IMG/VR virus record: IMGVR_UViG_3300047319_000210
Span: 1-28,610 of that record
Direction: 5' to 3' (one strand)
Source of the DNA: a virus
DNA length: 28,610 nt
Part shown: positions 7,749-14,217 of the stretch, piece by piece
How positions within the stretch are numbered: position 1 is the first letter of the stretch
Layout: each line of letters starts with the position of its first letter
Program-made: the position numbers and the translations under genes
Notes under the pieces: generated by a model
Database searches by the model: none
The model's input: only the letters and a program-made list of their open reading frames with translations
Told to the model about the DNA's origin: nothing

Positions 7749-7810
7749 ATAAATCGGGCTATAACACCGCCAATCGTAACGCGCAACCTGTGAGCGGAGG
7801 GAAATCGTGA
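7745..7810 (+). CDS. Micro-ORF linking two early genes (21 aa)
   Basis: ATG 7745 overlaps the stop of the HNH-AP2 gene and the TGA (7808-7810) overlaps the GTG start of the next gene, so a 21-residue frame bridges the gap exactly. A GGAGGG lies just before the GTG of the next gene. It may be translated only to carry ribosomes across the gap. The peptide itself resembles nothing known to me. Confidence 0.35.
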   Translation: MNKSGYNTANRNAQPVSGGKS

Positions 7811-8121
7811 GCAAGTACGGATACCGCAAGTCACCTCAATACGTTGCATTTGAAGCGTACATGGGCGCCCCATTTTCCGAGCTACCGAAGAACGACATGG
7901 GACGCAATGACCCGCGCCGTATGTGCTTCATCGACGATATGGGCGTGCCGGAGGAACTGCTGTTCATGCTTTGGCAAGCATCGCGCCGCGGGGCGCTTGA
8001 GGAAGCGGCAAGGGCCGTTGAGCCGCGCAACAGCCCGGATGACTGGACCGATTACGCGGTCATCCGAGCCGGCGCCGCCGCCGCTATCCGCAAACTCGCC
8101 ACGGAGACAAATAATGGTTGA
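7807..8121 (+). CDS. Hypothetical phage protein (104 aa)
   Basis: This 104-aa protein starts at GTG 7807 after GGAGGGAAAT. It contains YVAFEAYMGAPFSEL, then VPEELLFMLWQASRRGALEEAARAVE, a pattern seen in accessory phage proteins with LWQA-SRR-A modules. It overlaps the next gene by eight bases. Function unknown. Confidence 0.6.
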   Translation: MSKYGYRKSPQYVAFEAYMGAPFSELPKNDMGRNDPRRMCFIDDMGVPEELLFMLWQASRRGALEEAARAVEPRNSPDDWTDYAVIRAGAAAAIRKLATETNNG

Positions 8122-9058
8122 AGACCTGAAACTGATAAAGCGCCTGCGTGACGCCGCTGACGCTGATGAAGTAGCGGCCGAAGAACTCGATCCCATGCAT
8201 TACACGGCTGACGATCCCGAGGACATTATTGCGGGCCTTGAATTCAGGGCACGTGAGCGCCGAGAGTGCGCCGACATGATCGAACAGCAAGCCGCCCGCC
8301 TAACCGCCCTTGAGTCCGAGCGCGACGCTCTACTCGCGGCAGCAGGGAAAGAGGCGGTGGCGTGGCAAGTTCGCCGGGCCGATGGTCGGATCGACGGCGT
8401 GCCGATCCAGTGGGAGAACTGCACAAAGGAACTGTACGACGCGACGCTTGCCACGGGTCGCTACGCTGGGTTCGAGCGAGGTCCGAAATGCGAGGTTCGT
8501 GCGCTATACGATGCGCCCACACCCGCCGTTGACACCAGAGTTAAACCTGTGGCGTGGACGCTCGCAGACGAACTTGCGAGGCGTGAGTCTACGTGCAAGG
8601 CGCATCTGTGGTTCTCCGATCCGGTCAATACCGCTTGGATTCCGCTCTACACCGCTCCCACCGCCGCTCTTGAGCCAGTGCCCGCGGCATCGTTCGTCTT
8701 GCGCGCGCTGGTAGCCGCTGGTCACGTATCGCAGGCCAAAGTAGACGAGGCCATCGCGATCGCTCGCAAGACGCCGGGCGTTGACGCCGCCGCTCTTGAG
8801 AATGGAGACGGGCGGGATGCGTGGCAGCCGATCGACACGGCGCCGAAGTTTGGGGAGCCGATTGACGTTTGGGGTCGCTACGGTCGCAAGAGCGAATGCG
8901 TGTTTGGGAGGCCGACCTACGCGGGAGGTCTTCACTGGATTTACGAGGCTGGTTATGACAGCAACGGTCCGGTGTTCGAAATCGTCGTTGACCCGACGCA
9001 CTGGATGCCGCCACCCGCATCGCCTTCCGCAGCTAACGACAAGGAGAAGCAATCATGA
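8114..9058 (+). CDS. Modular phage protein with C-terminal DUF551-like domain (314 aa)
   Basis: From ATG 8114 the product has 314 residues. The N-terminal part contains a coiled-coil-prone MIEQQAARLTALESERDALLAAAG. Two central modules end in ALYDAP and PLYTAP, which are recurring linkers in phage mosaic proteins. The C-terminal part, WQPIDTAPKFGEPIDVWG ... PTHWMPPP, matches the DUF551 pattern. The function of DUF551 is unknown. The frame is open upstream of 8114 but overlaps the previous gene there, so ATG 8114 is preferred. It overlaps the following gene by four bases. Confidence 0.7.
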   Translation: MVEDLKLIKRLRDAADADEVAAEELDPMHYTADDPEDIIAGLEFRARERRECADMIEQQAARLTALESERDALLAAAGKEAVAWQVRRADGRIDGVPIQWENCTKELYDATLATGRYAGFERGPKCEVRALYDAPTPAVDTRVKPVAWTLADELARRESTCKAHLWFSDPVNTAWIPLYTAPTAALEPVPAASFVLRALVAAGHVSQAKVDEAIAIARKTPGVDAAALENGDGRDAWQPIDTAPKFGEPIDVWGRYGRKSECVFGRPTYAGGLHWIYEAGYDSNGPVFEIVVDPTHWMPPPASPSAANDKEKQS

Positions 9059-9462
9059 AATACGGATTTGCCACATGCAAAGACTCTGAACGCTGGGCCA
9101 ACGGCCAAGAAAGCATCCAAGCGACGATTGTTGAAGCCATTGACACGCTTCATGGCGGCGATCATGAGCCTGTAGCCATCTGCGAAGTCTCCGAGCCTGA
9201 CATCAATTACATGTGGCTCGTCAACACAGTCTTGGAACGCGCCAGCGAGCAGCTTTACGAAGAAGTCGGCGAGGTCGCAGAGACCTTCGAGGTAGACGAC
9301 GAGCAAAAAGAAAAGCTGGCGGCGTTGCTCCGCGATTGGATTGCAAAGCACGGCCTCATTTCATGCTGGAAGGCTGACAACGGGCGTATGTACGCGCCCG
9401 GCGACGCTGAGTATGACGCAGCTATCGCCGCCCTGTCACAGAAAGCGGGAGACCAGCAGTGA
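9055..9462 (+). CDS. Hypothetical phage protein (135 aa)
   Basis: This is a 135-aa strongly acidic protein. A region rich in Glu (EQLYEEVGEVAETFEVDDEQKEKLAALLRDWIAKHG) is likely helical. No family was recognised. It has ATGA coupling with the gene before and GTGA overlap with the micro-ORF after it. Confidence 0.55.
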   Translation: MKYGFATCKDSERWANGQESIQATIVEAIDTLHGGDHEPVAICEVSEPDINYMWLVNTVLERASEQLYEEVGEVAETFEVDDEQKEKLAALLRDWIAKHGLISCWKADNGRMYAPGDAEYDAAIAALSQKAGDQQ

Positions 9463-9518
9463 TTGAAGCAGCAGCAAAGCGGGTCATCGACTTGACCCGC
9501 GCAAACTGGAAGGTCTGA
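9459..9518 (+). CDS. Micro-ORF containing a hairpin (19 aa)
   Basis: A GTG at 9459 overlaps the preceding TGA and gives a 19-residue frame that ends two bases before ATG 9520. The message contains a perfect hairpin (9479-9500). Like the frame at 7745 it may serve coupling more than it makes a useful peptide. Translating it would melt the hairpin just ahead of the next gene. Confidence 0.3.
   Translation: MIEAAAKRVIDLTRANWKV
9479..9500 (+). promoter_or_regulatory. Perfect 8-bp hairpin upstream of gene 9520
   Basis: GCGGGTCA (9479-9486) and TGACCCGC (9493-9500) are exact reverse complements around a six-base loop. No T-run follows, so it is not a Rho-independent terminator. It lies about 20 bases before ATG 9520 and could affect initiation or mRNA processing. 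Confidence 0.5.
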
Positions 9519-9519
9519 T

Positions 9520-10029
9520 ATGCCAAGCAACCGCAAACCGCGCAAGGCCCGCAAGTTAGTGATGCCCAAAGACATCGTGTCGACGCTATTCAACGCAGAC
9601 GAGCCGATGCAAGGCGAGGAAAAATTGGAGGTGCTGACAAGCGTTCATATGGCCGCGCTTGCCCTATCCCGCGGCACAGGTACGAAGAACGAATGGGACA
9701 CGCTTGTCGTCACGGGCAATATTGCGATCGTGCTGTGCGAGACGGCTGGCAACCGCAATGTCGGGCTCGAGCCGCTGTATGCCATGCAAAACGCGATGAT
9801 CGCGGTATGCGAGCGATTCCAGGAGATCGGCCGCTTCGTGCTGACCGGCGACGAGCTGCAAGCAATGAATGGCGGCATAGCACTGTTCGAGCAACTGGTC
9901 GACACAGTTAGCCGGCGTCAGTATGTGCGGGCGTGCGCTGAATATACGCGACGCCTTCACGCTGGCAAGGCAGTTCAAATCAAGCGAGGCCAGGCGACAG
10001 AAAGATTCGCGCTGCGCGCCGCGGCATAG
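9520..10029 (+). CDS. Hypothetical phage protein (169 aa)
   Basis: This 169-aa protein has a basic N-terminus (NRKPRKARK) followed by a largely helical region. I believe similar proteins occur in Burkholderia phages near the end of the early region, but no functional family was recognised. It precedes the excisionase-like gene by ten bases. Confidence 0.6.
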   Translation: MPSNRKPRKARKLVMPKDIVSTLFNADEPMQGEEKLEVLTSVHMAALALSRGTGTKNEWDTLVVTGNIAIVLCETAGNRNVGLEPLYAMQNAMIAVCERFQEIGRFVLTGDELQAMNGGIALFEQLVDTVSRRQYVRACAEYTRRLHAGKAVQIKRGQATERFALRAAA

Positions 10030-10039
10030 GGAGAAAGCT

Positions 10040-10267
10040 ATGGAAGAACTCTGGACGCACAAGGAACTGGCGAAGTTTTTAGGCTACAGCCCGGCATCTG
10101 TGGCGACGATGGTCACGAAGAAGCCGGCCAGCCTGCCGCCGCGCGTCGCGGGTCTGGGCCGGCCGCGTTGGGTCCCGTCAGTGGTGAGGGATTGGGTCAT
10201 AGCGCAGAGCACGCAAGCAGCGCCAGCGCAACGTGGGCGCCCGCGCAGGACGCCCACCGTGGTTTAG
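10040..10267 (+). CDS. Excisionase-like HTH protein (75 aa)
   Basis: This small basic protein has an AlpA/HTH_17-like fold: LWTHKELAKFLGYSPASVATMVTKKPASLPPRVAGLGRPRWVPSVVRDWV. Proteins of this kind act as directionality factors for a tyrosine integrase or as small regulators. ATG 10040 follows GGGAG. Its 3' end overlaps the convergent integrase gene by four bases. Transcription from the early promoter would therefore run into the integrase gene in antisense, a simple way to keep excisionase and integrase out of phase (inference). Confidence 0.7.
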   Translation: MEELWTHKELAKFLGYSPASVATMVTKKPASLPPRVAGLGRPRWVPSVVRDWVIAQSTQAAPAQRGRPRRTPTVV

Positions 10268-11274
10268 CCGAGCTTGGCGGCGATGTCCGTCGCCTTCGGC
10301 TCATAGTAGATTTGCAGCATCTTCAGGGTCTTGTGCCCTGTCACCGCCGACAGTTCTAAAACGTTCGGCAGCAACTTAGACATGCGCGTCGCGGCTTCGC
10401 GGCGTGAGTCGTGAAAATGTAGGTCGGTCAAGCCGACCTTTTTTTTCGCCTCGCGGAAAAGCGTGTCGAACGATCCAGCATTCACTGGCACCAGATGATC
10501 GTCAGGCTTTCCCTTTGCGAGCAACGACAGCAGATCAACCGCGCGCGACGACAGCGGCACATTGCGCGCGTCGTCATTCTTTGTCTGCGGAAGATGGATA
10601 TAGCGCTCTGCGATGTTCACGTCGCGATGCCGGATGTTCAGGATTTCGCCGCGGCGCATGGCTGTCTCGACTGCGAATGCGAACGACCACGCGATCAGAT
10701 GCTTCGAGATTTCCGGCGTGGCTTTCATATCCCAACCGAGCGCGTTGCAGATGGTCTGCACTTCGGTATTGTCGACCCGGCGCTTACGCGGGCGCGCGCT
10801 CTTGGGCCGGCGGATCAGATGCACCGGGTTTTCCTTGAGCGGCATGCGCCATTCTTTGATCGAAGTTGTGAAAACGGCTGAGATCAGGTTCAATTCGCGA
10901 TTGACCGATGACGCAGAAACGACGCGCAAGCGATCATCCCGCCAGTCGGCGACGTCTTGCGGCGAGAACCGAGAAAGCGGCTTCTGGAACACCGGGAAGT
11001 TGCGCGCCAGCATTTCAAGGCGCATCACCTCCCACCGCTCACCCCGCTTTGTCGGGCTCACTTCGAGCGCATAGCGGGTCAGCAGTCTGGCAACGGTTGG
11101 CAGCGTGACAGTATTGTCGTCGACCACCTGACCGCCTTCGTTCAGCTTTGCCTCTGTCGCCGTCGCCCACGCCACCGCCTCGGGCTTGGTGTTGAATGAC
11201 GCGCTAATCGGTTTGTGTCCAGCTTTGCGAACTATCGCACGCCAGCTCTCGCCGCGCTTCTGGTATGTCGCCAC
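10264..11274 (-). CDS. int: Tyrosine-family phage integrase
   Basis: This 336-aa site-specific recombinase has an N-terminal arm-binding/SAM-like region and a C-terminal catalytic domain. Counted from the GTG, the catalytic residues are Arg207 (TAMRRGEIL), Lys232 (TKND), His288 and Arg291 (HDSRRE), His314 (GHKTLKM) and nucleophile Tyr323. All are present. The GTG start at 11274-11272 is chosen because AGGAAC lies upstream and homologues usually begin ATYQKR. The frame runs on to 11346, but that extension covers the arm repeats. It should recombine the attP region directly upstream with a host attB. Confidence 0.92.
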   Translation of the reverse strand: MATYQKRGESWRAIVRKAGHKPISASFNTKPEAVAWATATEAKLNEGGQVVDDNTVTLPTVARLLTRYALEVSPTKRGERWEVMRLEMLARNFPVFQKPLSRFSPQDVADWRDDRLRVVSASSVNRELNLISAVFTTSIKEWRMPLKENPVHLIRRPKSARPRKRRVDNTEVQTICNALGWDMKATPEISKHLIAWSFAFAVETAMRRGEILNIRHRDVNIAERYIHLPQTKNDDARNVPLSSRAVDLLSLLAKGKPDDHLVPVNAGSFDTLFREAKKKVGLTDLHFHDSRREAATRMSKLLPNVLELSAVTGHKTLKMLQIYYEPKATDIAAKLG

Positions 11275-11305
11275 GTTTTCGGTTCCTTTTGGTATGGCGA
11301 CCGAC

Positions 11306-11330
11306 CTGGTACATATCTGGTACAGTCGCA
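11306..11330 (+). repeat. Arm-type direct repeat, copy 1
   Basis: Two TGGTACA-type units with an 11-bp period (units at 11306 and 11317) end in a TGGTACAGTCGCA segment. It matches the copy at 11467-11491 at 21 of 25 positions. The one-helical-turn spacing is typical of integrase arm sites. It lies between the int start and the operator at 11349. Confidence 0.65.
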
Positions 11331-11338
11331 CTCTTAAA

Positions 11339-11367
11339 TTGACCAAATGATACCATGATAGTATCCG
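11339..11367 (+). promoter_or_regulatory. Operator-promoter upstream of int, shared frame with 4690 and 16640
   Basis: TTGACC (11339-11344), 17-base spacer, TATCCG (11362-11367). GATAC (11349-11353) and GTATC (11361-11365) form the operator. On + it would fire across attP. On - a weaker TGATTT/TATCAT pair across the same operator could drive int. A partial second operator (GATAC at 11403) lies 54 bases on. Confidence 0.5.
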
Positions 11368-11423
11368 TAAATCACGGTTGCATCAGGGTTTCGGGGCGAA
11401 CGGATACCGGATTAGCGTCCTCT

Positions 11424-11434
11424 CCTGGGCACCA
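11424..11434 (+). other. Candidate att core, like the 3' end of a tRNA (tRNA-Phe type)
   Basis: The sequence CCTGGGCACCA looks like the last acceptor-stem bases, discriminator and CCA of a tRNA. I recall this end from tRNA-Phe of Burkholderia-type genomes. No T-arm or rest of a tRNA precedes it, so it is not a tRNA gene here. It sits between the two arm-repeat copies, where an integration core should be. Confidence 0.5.
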
Positions 11435-11437
11435 AGC

Positions 11438-11456
11438 AGCCTTATAGAATAAGGCT
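11438..11456 (+). repeat. Perfect inverted repeat next to att core
   Basis: AGCCTTAT and ATAAGGCT flank a three-base loop (AGA). There is no T-run. In attP this may help define the strand-exchange region or bind a protein. Confidence 0.5.
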
Positions 11457-11466
11457 CACAAGGCGA

Positions 11467-11491
11467 TTGGTACGAATTTGGTACAGTCGCA
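11467..11491 (+). repeat. Arm-type direct repeat, copy 2
   Basis: The units at 11467 and 11478 repeat the 11-bp period of the copy at 11306 and end in the identical TGGTACAGTCGCA. Further lone units occur at 11636 (TTGGTACAGTTGGCGCA) and 11702 (CTGGTACA). Confidence 0.65.
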
Positions 11492-11514
11492 TGAAATACA
11501 GCAGGAAAACATGC

Positions 11515-11537
11515 AAGCCGGCACCCGTTGCCGGCTT
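11515..11537 (-). terminator. Strong hairpin, possible terminator in attP
   Basis: AAGCCGGCA and TGCCGGCTT form a perfect 9-bp stem with a five-base loop. On the - strand it is followed by a short T-run (GCATGTTTTCC), so it could end leftward transcription before int. On + the following bases are AATTGT, which is weaker. Confidence 0.4.
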
Positions 11538-11744
11538 AATTGTATCTGCTCTCTGAAGTTTAAAGGCACCCTCTTTCACGCCGCTCGGATCACCGGGCGC
11601 GCATCGCTCCGCACTCAATCTCTCTCGCTTCCAACTTGGTACAGTTGGCGCAGTAAATGCGCCTCAAACCATGGCTGGATAGGGATTTCAGCCGGAATAC
11701 CCTGGTACATGCCGATTGCACCAATACCATTGCAGAATTAGTAT

Positions 11745-11772
11745 TTGCTTTGCAATTCCGTTGTGGTATCTT
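11745..11772 (+). promoter_or_regulatory. Putative promoter for the accessory gene block
   Basis: TTGCTT (11745-11750) and TATCTT (11767-11772) are separated by 16 bases, about 30 bases before ATG 11804. It resembles the other promoters of the window (TTGC..., TATC.T) but lacks the GATAC palindrome, so it may be active in the lysogen. Prediction by eye. Confidence 0.4.
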
Positions 11773-11803
11773 TGCTATGAAGCGATAATCGGAATCAGTC
11801 GAC

Positions 11804-12004
11804 ATGGGTCTGTTCAATGCGCCGGAGACGGATCGCCACTGCATCGGCTGCGAGCACTTCGCGGGGTGGCGCGCGGGTGGCTCAGTCATCCTCTGCATGC
11901 ACGAAGGTAAGCCATACGTTCAGGCCCAGCCTAAGCGCGGTTGCGTGCATTGGGTTCGTGCAATCGGCGCCGACGACGAAGAACAACCAAAGGACAAGCG
12001 ATGA
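11804..12004 (+). CDS. Small Cys-rich phage protein, possible zinc-binding (66 aa)
   Basis: The product has CIGC at residues 13-16, then a Cys at 31 and GCVHW around 46-50. This spacing suggests a single zinc site. It is the first gene after attP and overlaps the next gene by four bases. No function known. Confidence 0.6.
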   Translation: MGLFNAPETDRHCIGCEHFAGWRAGGSVILCMHEGKPYVQAQPKRGCVHWVRAIGADDEEQPKDKR

Positions 12005-12345
12005 ACGATAGGGAATTGCTGGATCTGGCCGCGAACGCTGCGGGTATTCCGCTTGAATGGTCGAGCGAACCCGATTGTGGACCGCGCACGACTGGGTGGA
12101 AAACATGGAACCCGCTTGCCGACGACGGCGACGCGCTGCGGCTGGCTGTCAAACTGAAACTTGAGATATTCACCGGCCAAGGGCCTAACGGCGATATAAC
12201 GACGGCCTGCGCGCCGCAAGAGCTTGATCTTGAGTCTTGCGGCGAGCGACATGGCACTGATGCGGCCGCCGCGACGCGTCGAGCCATCGTCCGCGCTGCC
12301 GCTGAGGTCGGAAGGCAAATGGACGCGCCGCAGTCTTCCGCCTGA
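12001..12345 (+). CDS. Hypothetical phage protein (114 aa), ABA-sandwich-like
   Basis: This 114-aa protein begins NDRELLDLAANAAGI and contains WNPLADDGDALRLAVKLKLEI, a pattern recurring in small phage proteins that I associate with the phage ABA-sandwich group. Start ATG 12001 is in an ATGA overlap. Function unknown. Confidence 0.6.
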   Translation: MNDRELLDLAANAAGIPLEWSSEPDCGPRTTGWKTWNPLADDGDALRLAVKLKLEIFTGQGPNGDITTACAPQELDLESCGERHGTDAAAATRRAIVRAAAEVGRQMDAPQSSA

Positions 12346-12395
12346 TCAACGAAGAAGGCCCAATTCATGCTGTCGATCGGACAAGGAGGTGACCC

Positions 12396-12584
12396 ATGTT
12401 CGAGTACCGCAACCCTGAAGCGATTCTGGAAGTCGTGCTGCCCGATCCCGAGAAACGGAATGAGCATGGACATACTGTGTCGGATGACTTCGACCATTTC
12501 TGTGACGTGACGGGCTGCCCAAAAGACGATGCGTGGGCGAAGCTGGCGCTTGCGTGGGCTTGGACGTCTCGCTACCGTGATTGA
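12396..12584 (+). CDS. Hypothetical protein (62 aa) with near-perfect Shine-Dalgarno
   Basis: This 62-aa acidic protein has an AAGGAGGTGA directly before its ATG, the best ribosome-binding site in the window, which suggests strong translation. It contains two Cys in FCDVTGC. No family recognised. Its end overlaps the preferred ligase start. Confidence 0.6.
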   Translation: MFEYRNPEAILEVVLPDPEKRNEHGHTVSDDFDHFCDVTGCPKDDAWAKLALAWAWTSRYRD

Positions 12585-13206
12585 CGCGTCGGATTTGATG
12601 CTGGCGACTCTGCACCCGCGACCGTTCTCCGATCCTGACTGGCTGTTCGAGCTGAAGTACGACGGGTTCAGATGCCTGATCGTCAAAGCTGGCGGAGACG
12701 TGAAGCTCTGGAGCCGCAACGGCAACCTGTTCAACGGATCGTTTCCCGAGGTCGTGCGGGCGGTCGAAGGTGTGCCGGGCGACTTCGTTTGGGACGCAGA
12801 GCTAACTGTGGACGACGAGACGGGCCGATCTGACTTTGACAGGCTCCGGCAACGCGCCGTCACCAAGACGCCGAAGAACGTCCGCGCCGCGGCGAAGTCT
12901 GATCCGGCCCGGCTGTACGTCTTCGATGCGCTATCGATCGACGGCGCCGACATTCGCGGAATGCCGCTCACCGAACGCAAGGTGCATCTTCGAAAATCGT
13001 TCGACAATACCAGCACGCTGATCTACGCGAGCGGGATTGAGGGCGAAGGCAGGCTGGTTTTTGAGCACGTCGAGGAACTGGGCCTTGAAGGGATGATCGC
13101 CAAGCGGATGGATTCAACGTATCAGCGGGGCCGATCGAGGGATTGGCTGAAGATCAAGTACAGTGGTTATGGCCGCCCTGCCGCGTTAGGTTGGGGCAGA
13201 AAATGA
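12577..13206 (+). CDS. ATP-dependent DNA ligase, catalytic (adenylation) domain, LigD-like
   Basis: This 209-aa protein has the nucleotidyltransferase core of ATP-dependent ligases: motif I ELKYDGFR with the lysine to be adenylated, motif III VWDAELTV, YVFDALSIDG, EGMIAKRMDSTYQ (motif IV), and DWLKIK (motif V). It most resembles the ligase part of bacterial NHEJ LigD. It ends shortly after motif V, so the C-terminal OB domain is absent. Such minimal ligases exist, but nick recognition may need a partner. GTG 12577 overlaps the previous stop; ATG 12598 is an alternative start. It is unusual to see it in a lysogeny/accessory block, away from the replication genes. Confidence 0.85.
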   Translation: MIDASDLMLATLHPRPFSDPDWLFELKYDGFRCLIVKAGGDVKLWSRNGNLFNGSFPEVVRAVEGVPGDFVWDAELTVDDETGRSDFDRLRQRAVTKTPKNVRAAAKSDPARLYVFDALSIDGADIRGMPLTERKVHLRKSFDNTSTLIYASGIEGEGRLVFEHVEELGLEGMIAKRMDSTYQRGRSRDWLKIKYSGYGRPAALGWGRK

Positions 13207-13237
13207 CGCGCTGCCGGGTGGCAGGCTGGAGAATGGG

Positions 13238-13489
13238 ATGACTAGACGCAAAGAAGTTACCAAGCACGAATTCGACGCATTTCTAGCGGCATATCCGCGA
13301 CGACTGGAAAAGGATGTCCTGCGTATTTGCGAGCCAGAGCAGATACAGTTTAATGACTTTTCTCTGGGCGATTGGCCGCAATCGGTTGTCGCTTCGTATG
13401 ATGCATGGGGGCACACACCAGACGACATTTGGGGACCGGAACCGGGACGCTGGATGGTATTAATAGACGCGCCGCAGACTGCGGGCTGA
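13238..13489 (+). CDS. Hypothetical phage protein (83 aa)
   Basis: This 83-aa protein starts at ATG 13238 after GGAGAATGGG. No domain recognised. Its C-terminal codons (DAPQTAG) share a 12-base identity with the end of the gene at 12001 (DAPQSSA), suggesting exchange at gene ends. Confidence 0.55.
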   Translation: MTRRKEVTKHEFDAFLAAYPRRLEKDVLRICEPEQIQFNDFSLGDWPQSVVASYDAWGHTPDDIWGPEPGRWMVLIDAPQTAG

Positions 13490-13520
13490 TTGATGTGCGC
13501 CAGTGGGCGCGGGAGGCAGG

Positions 13521-13751
13521 ATGAACCTAGACGACGAACTGAAGCGACTAGGCTTGCTTAGCGATGCCGAGCGGGCATTTAGCGCGAAGCTTGACGAGAT
13601 CGAAAATTATCGGACGCCGCAATTTGTTCGCAAGGTGTCGCACGAGCCGAAGGACGGCTACAACTGGAATGAGTATTTCGAGCACTACGAAGAAGGCGAC
13701 GACCTGTTTCGTGCTCGCATCAATGCGGCTATCCCAAAGAGAGAGCCATGA
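13521..13751 (+). CDS. Hypothetical phage protein (76 aa)
   Basis: ATG 13521 follows GGGAGGCAGG. The product is acidic with a DGYNWNEYFEHYEEGDDLF segment. It overlaps the following gene by four bases. Function unknown. Confidence 0.55.
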   Translation: MNLDDELKRLGLLSDAERAFSAKLDEIENYRTPQFVRKVSHEPKDGYNWNEYFEHYEEGDDLFRARINAAIPKREP

Positions 13752-13999
13752 AACCGCCCGAGCATGAATGCCCGCTCAGTTCGCGCTGCGAGCTGGTCAA
13801 CGACCAGCTGATCGAAGCTCGCGTCGAGTACGTGCGCTCGCTTGAAGAATTGCAGGAGCGACACGACTACTGGCGCGACAAGGCGATGAAGGGGCAAAGA
13901 GCACTTGAACAGATCGGCAAGATGGTCGATTATCGCGAAGATGGCTTGCCAATACATGCGGGTGTACCGGAAGCGGTTCGCGAAGCGCTAGGCAAGTAA
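13748..13999 (+). CDS. Hypothetical coiled-coil protein (83 aa)
   Basis: The N-terminus contains C-P-L-S-S-R-C. A helical LVNDQLIEARVEYVRSLEELQERHDYWRDKAMKGQRALEQI follows and probably forms a coiled coil. No family recognised. It lies 25 bases before the immunity gene. Confidence 0.55.
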   Translation: MKPPEHECPLSSRCELVNDQLIEARVEYVRSLEELQERHDYWRDKAMKGQRALEQIGKMVDYREDGLPIHAGVPEAVREALGK

Positions 14000-14024
14000 C
14001 TACAAGACCAAATACGGGGAAAAC

Positions 14025-14216
14025 ATGAGCGCCATAATCCTGCTGATCGTATCGCTGCTGATCTACTTCATTCCGACTTTCGTCGCGCGATCGCGCCGGC
14101 ACCACAACTACGGTGCGATTGTGGCGCTGAACATCTTTCTTGGCTGGACGTTCATCGGTTGGGTTGCGTCGCTCGTATGGGCGCTGACCGCCACGAAGGC
14201 AGTCAGCGCCGCATAG
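14025..14216 (+). CDS. Superinfection immunity membrane protein (Imm-like)
   Basis: This 63-aa protein has two membrane segments (about residues 3-19 and 29-55) separated by a basic RSRRHHNYGAI loop. The GAIVALNIFLGWTFIGWVASLVWAL segment is the hallmark of the superinfection-immunity family typified by T4 Imm, which blocks DNA injection by related phages at the inner membrane. It lies at the edge of the accessory block and converges on the DUF1353 gene. Expression in the lysogen would give exclusion of other phages (inference). Confidence 0.82.
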   Translation: MSAIILLIVSLLIYFIPTFVARSRRHHNYGAIVALNIFLGWTFIGWVASLVWALTATKAVSAA

Positions 14217-14217
14217 A

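Larger units (their letters stand above)
11275..11803. other. Non-coding attP region between integrase and accessory genes
   Basis: No credible gene occupies these 529 bases. They contain two paired TGGTAC-type repeats (11306-11330 and 11467-11491), single similar sites at 11636 and 11702, a core resembling the 3' end of a tRNA (11424-11434), two hairpins, and two promoters. The layout (arm sites around a core, beside int) is that of a phage attachment site. Its position inside phage genes, not at a phage-host edge, implies an intact attP. Confidence 0.7.

Noticed and set aside
11424-11434. A tRNA gene ending in CCTGGGCACCA
   Set aside because: No T-arm, anticodon arm or matching 5' acceptor strand precedes it; only the 3' end is present, so it is treated as an att core.
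11478-11741. 87-codon open frame on + in the attP region
   Set aside because: It begins inside the arm repeat, covers hairpins and has no coding character.
11590-11898. 102-codon open frame on - in the attP region
   Set aside because: It crosses the promoter and start of the gene at 11804, has no ribosome-binding site and no recognisable domain.
11931-13016. 361-codon open frame on - across the accessory genes
   Set aside because: It runs antisense to the ligase, whose motifs are clear, and its product is Ser/Arg-rich without recognisable domains.
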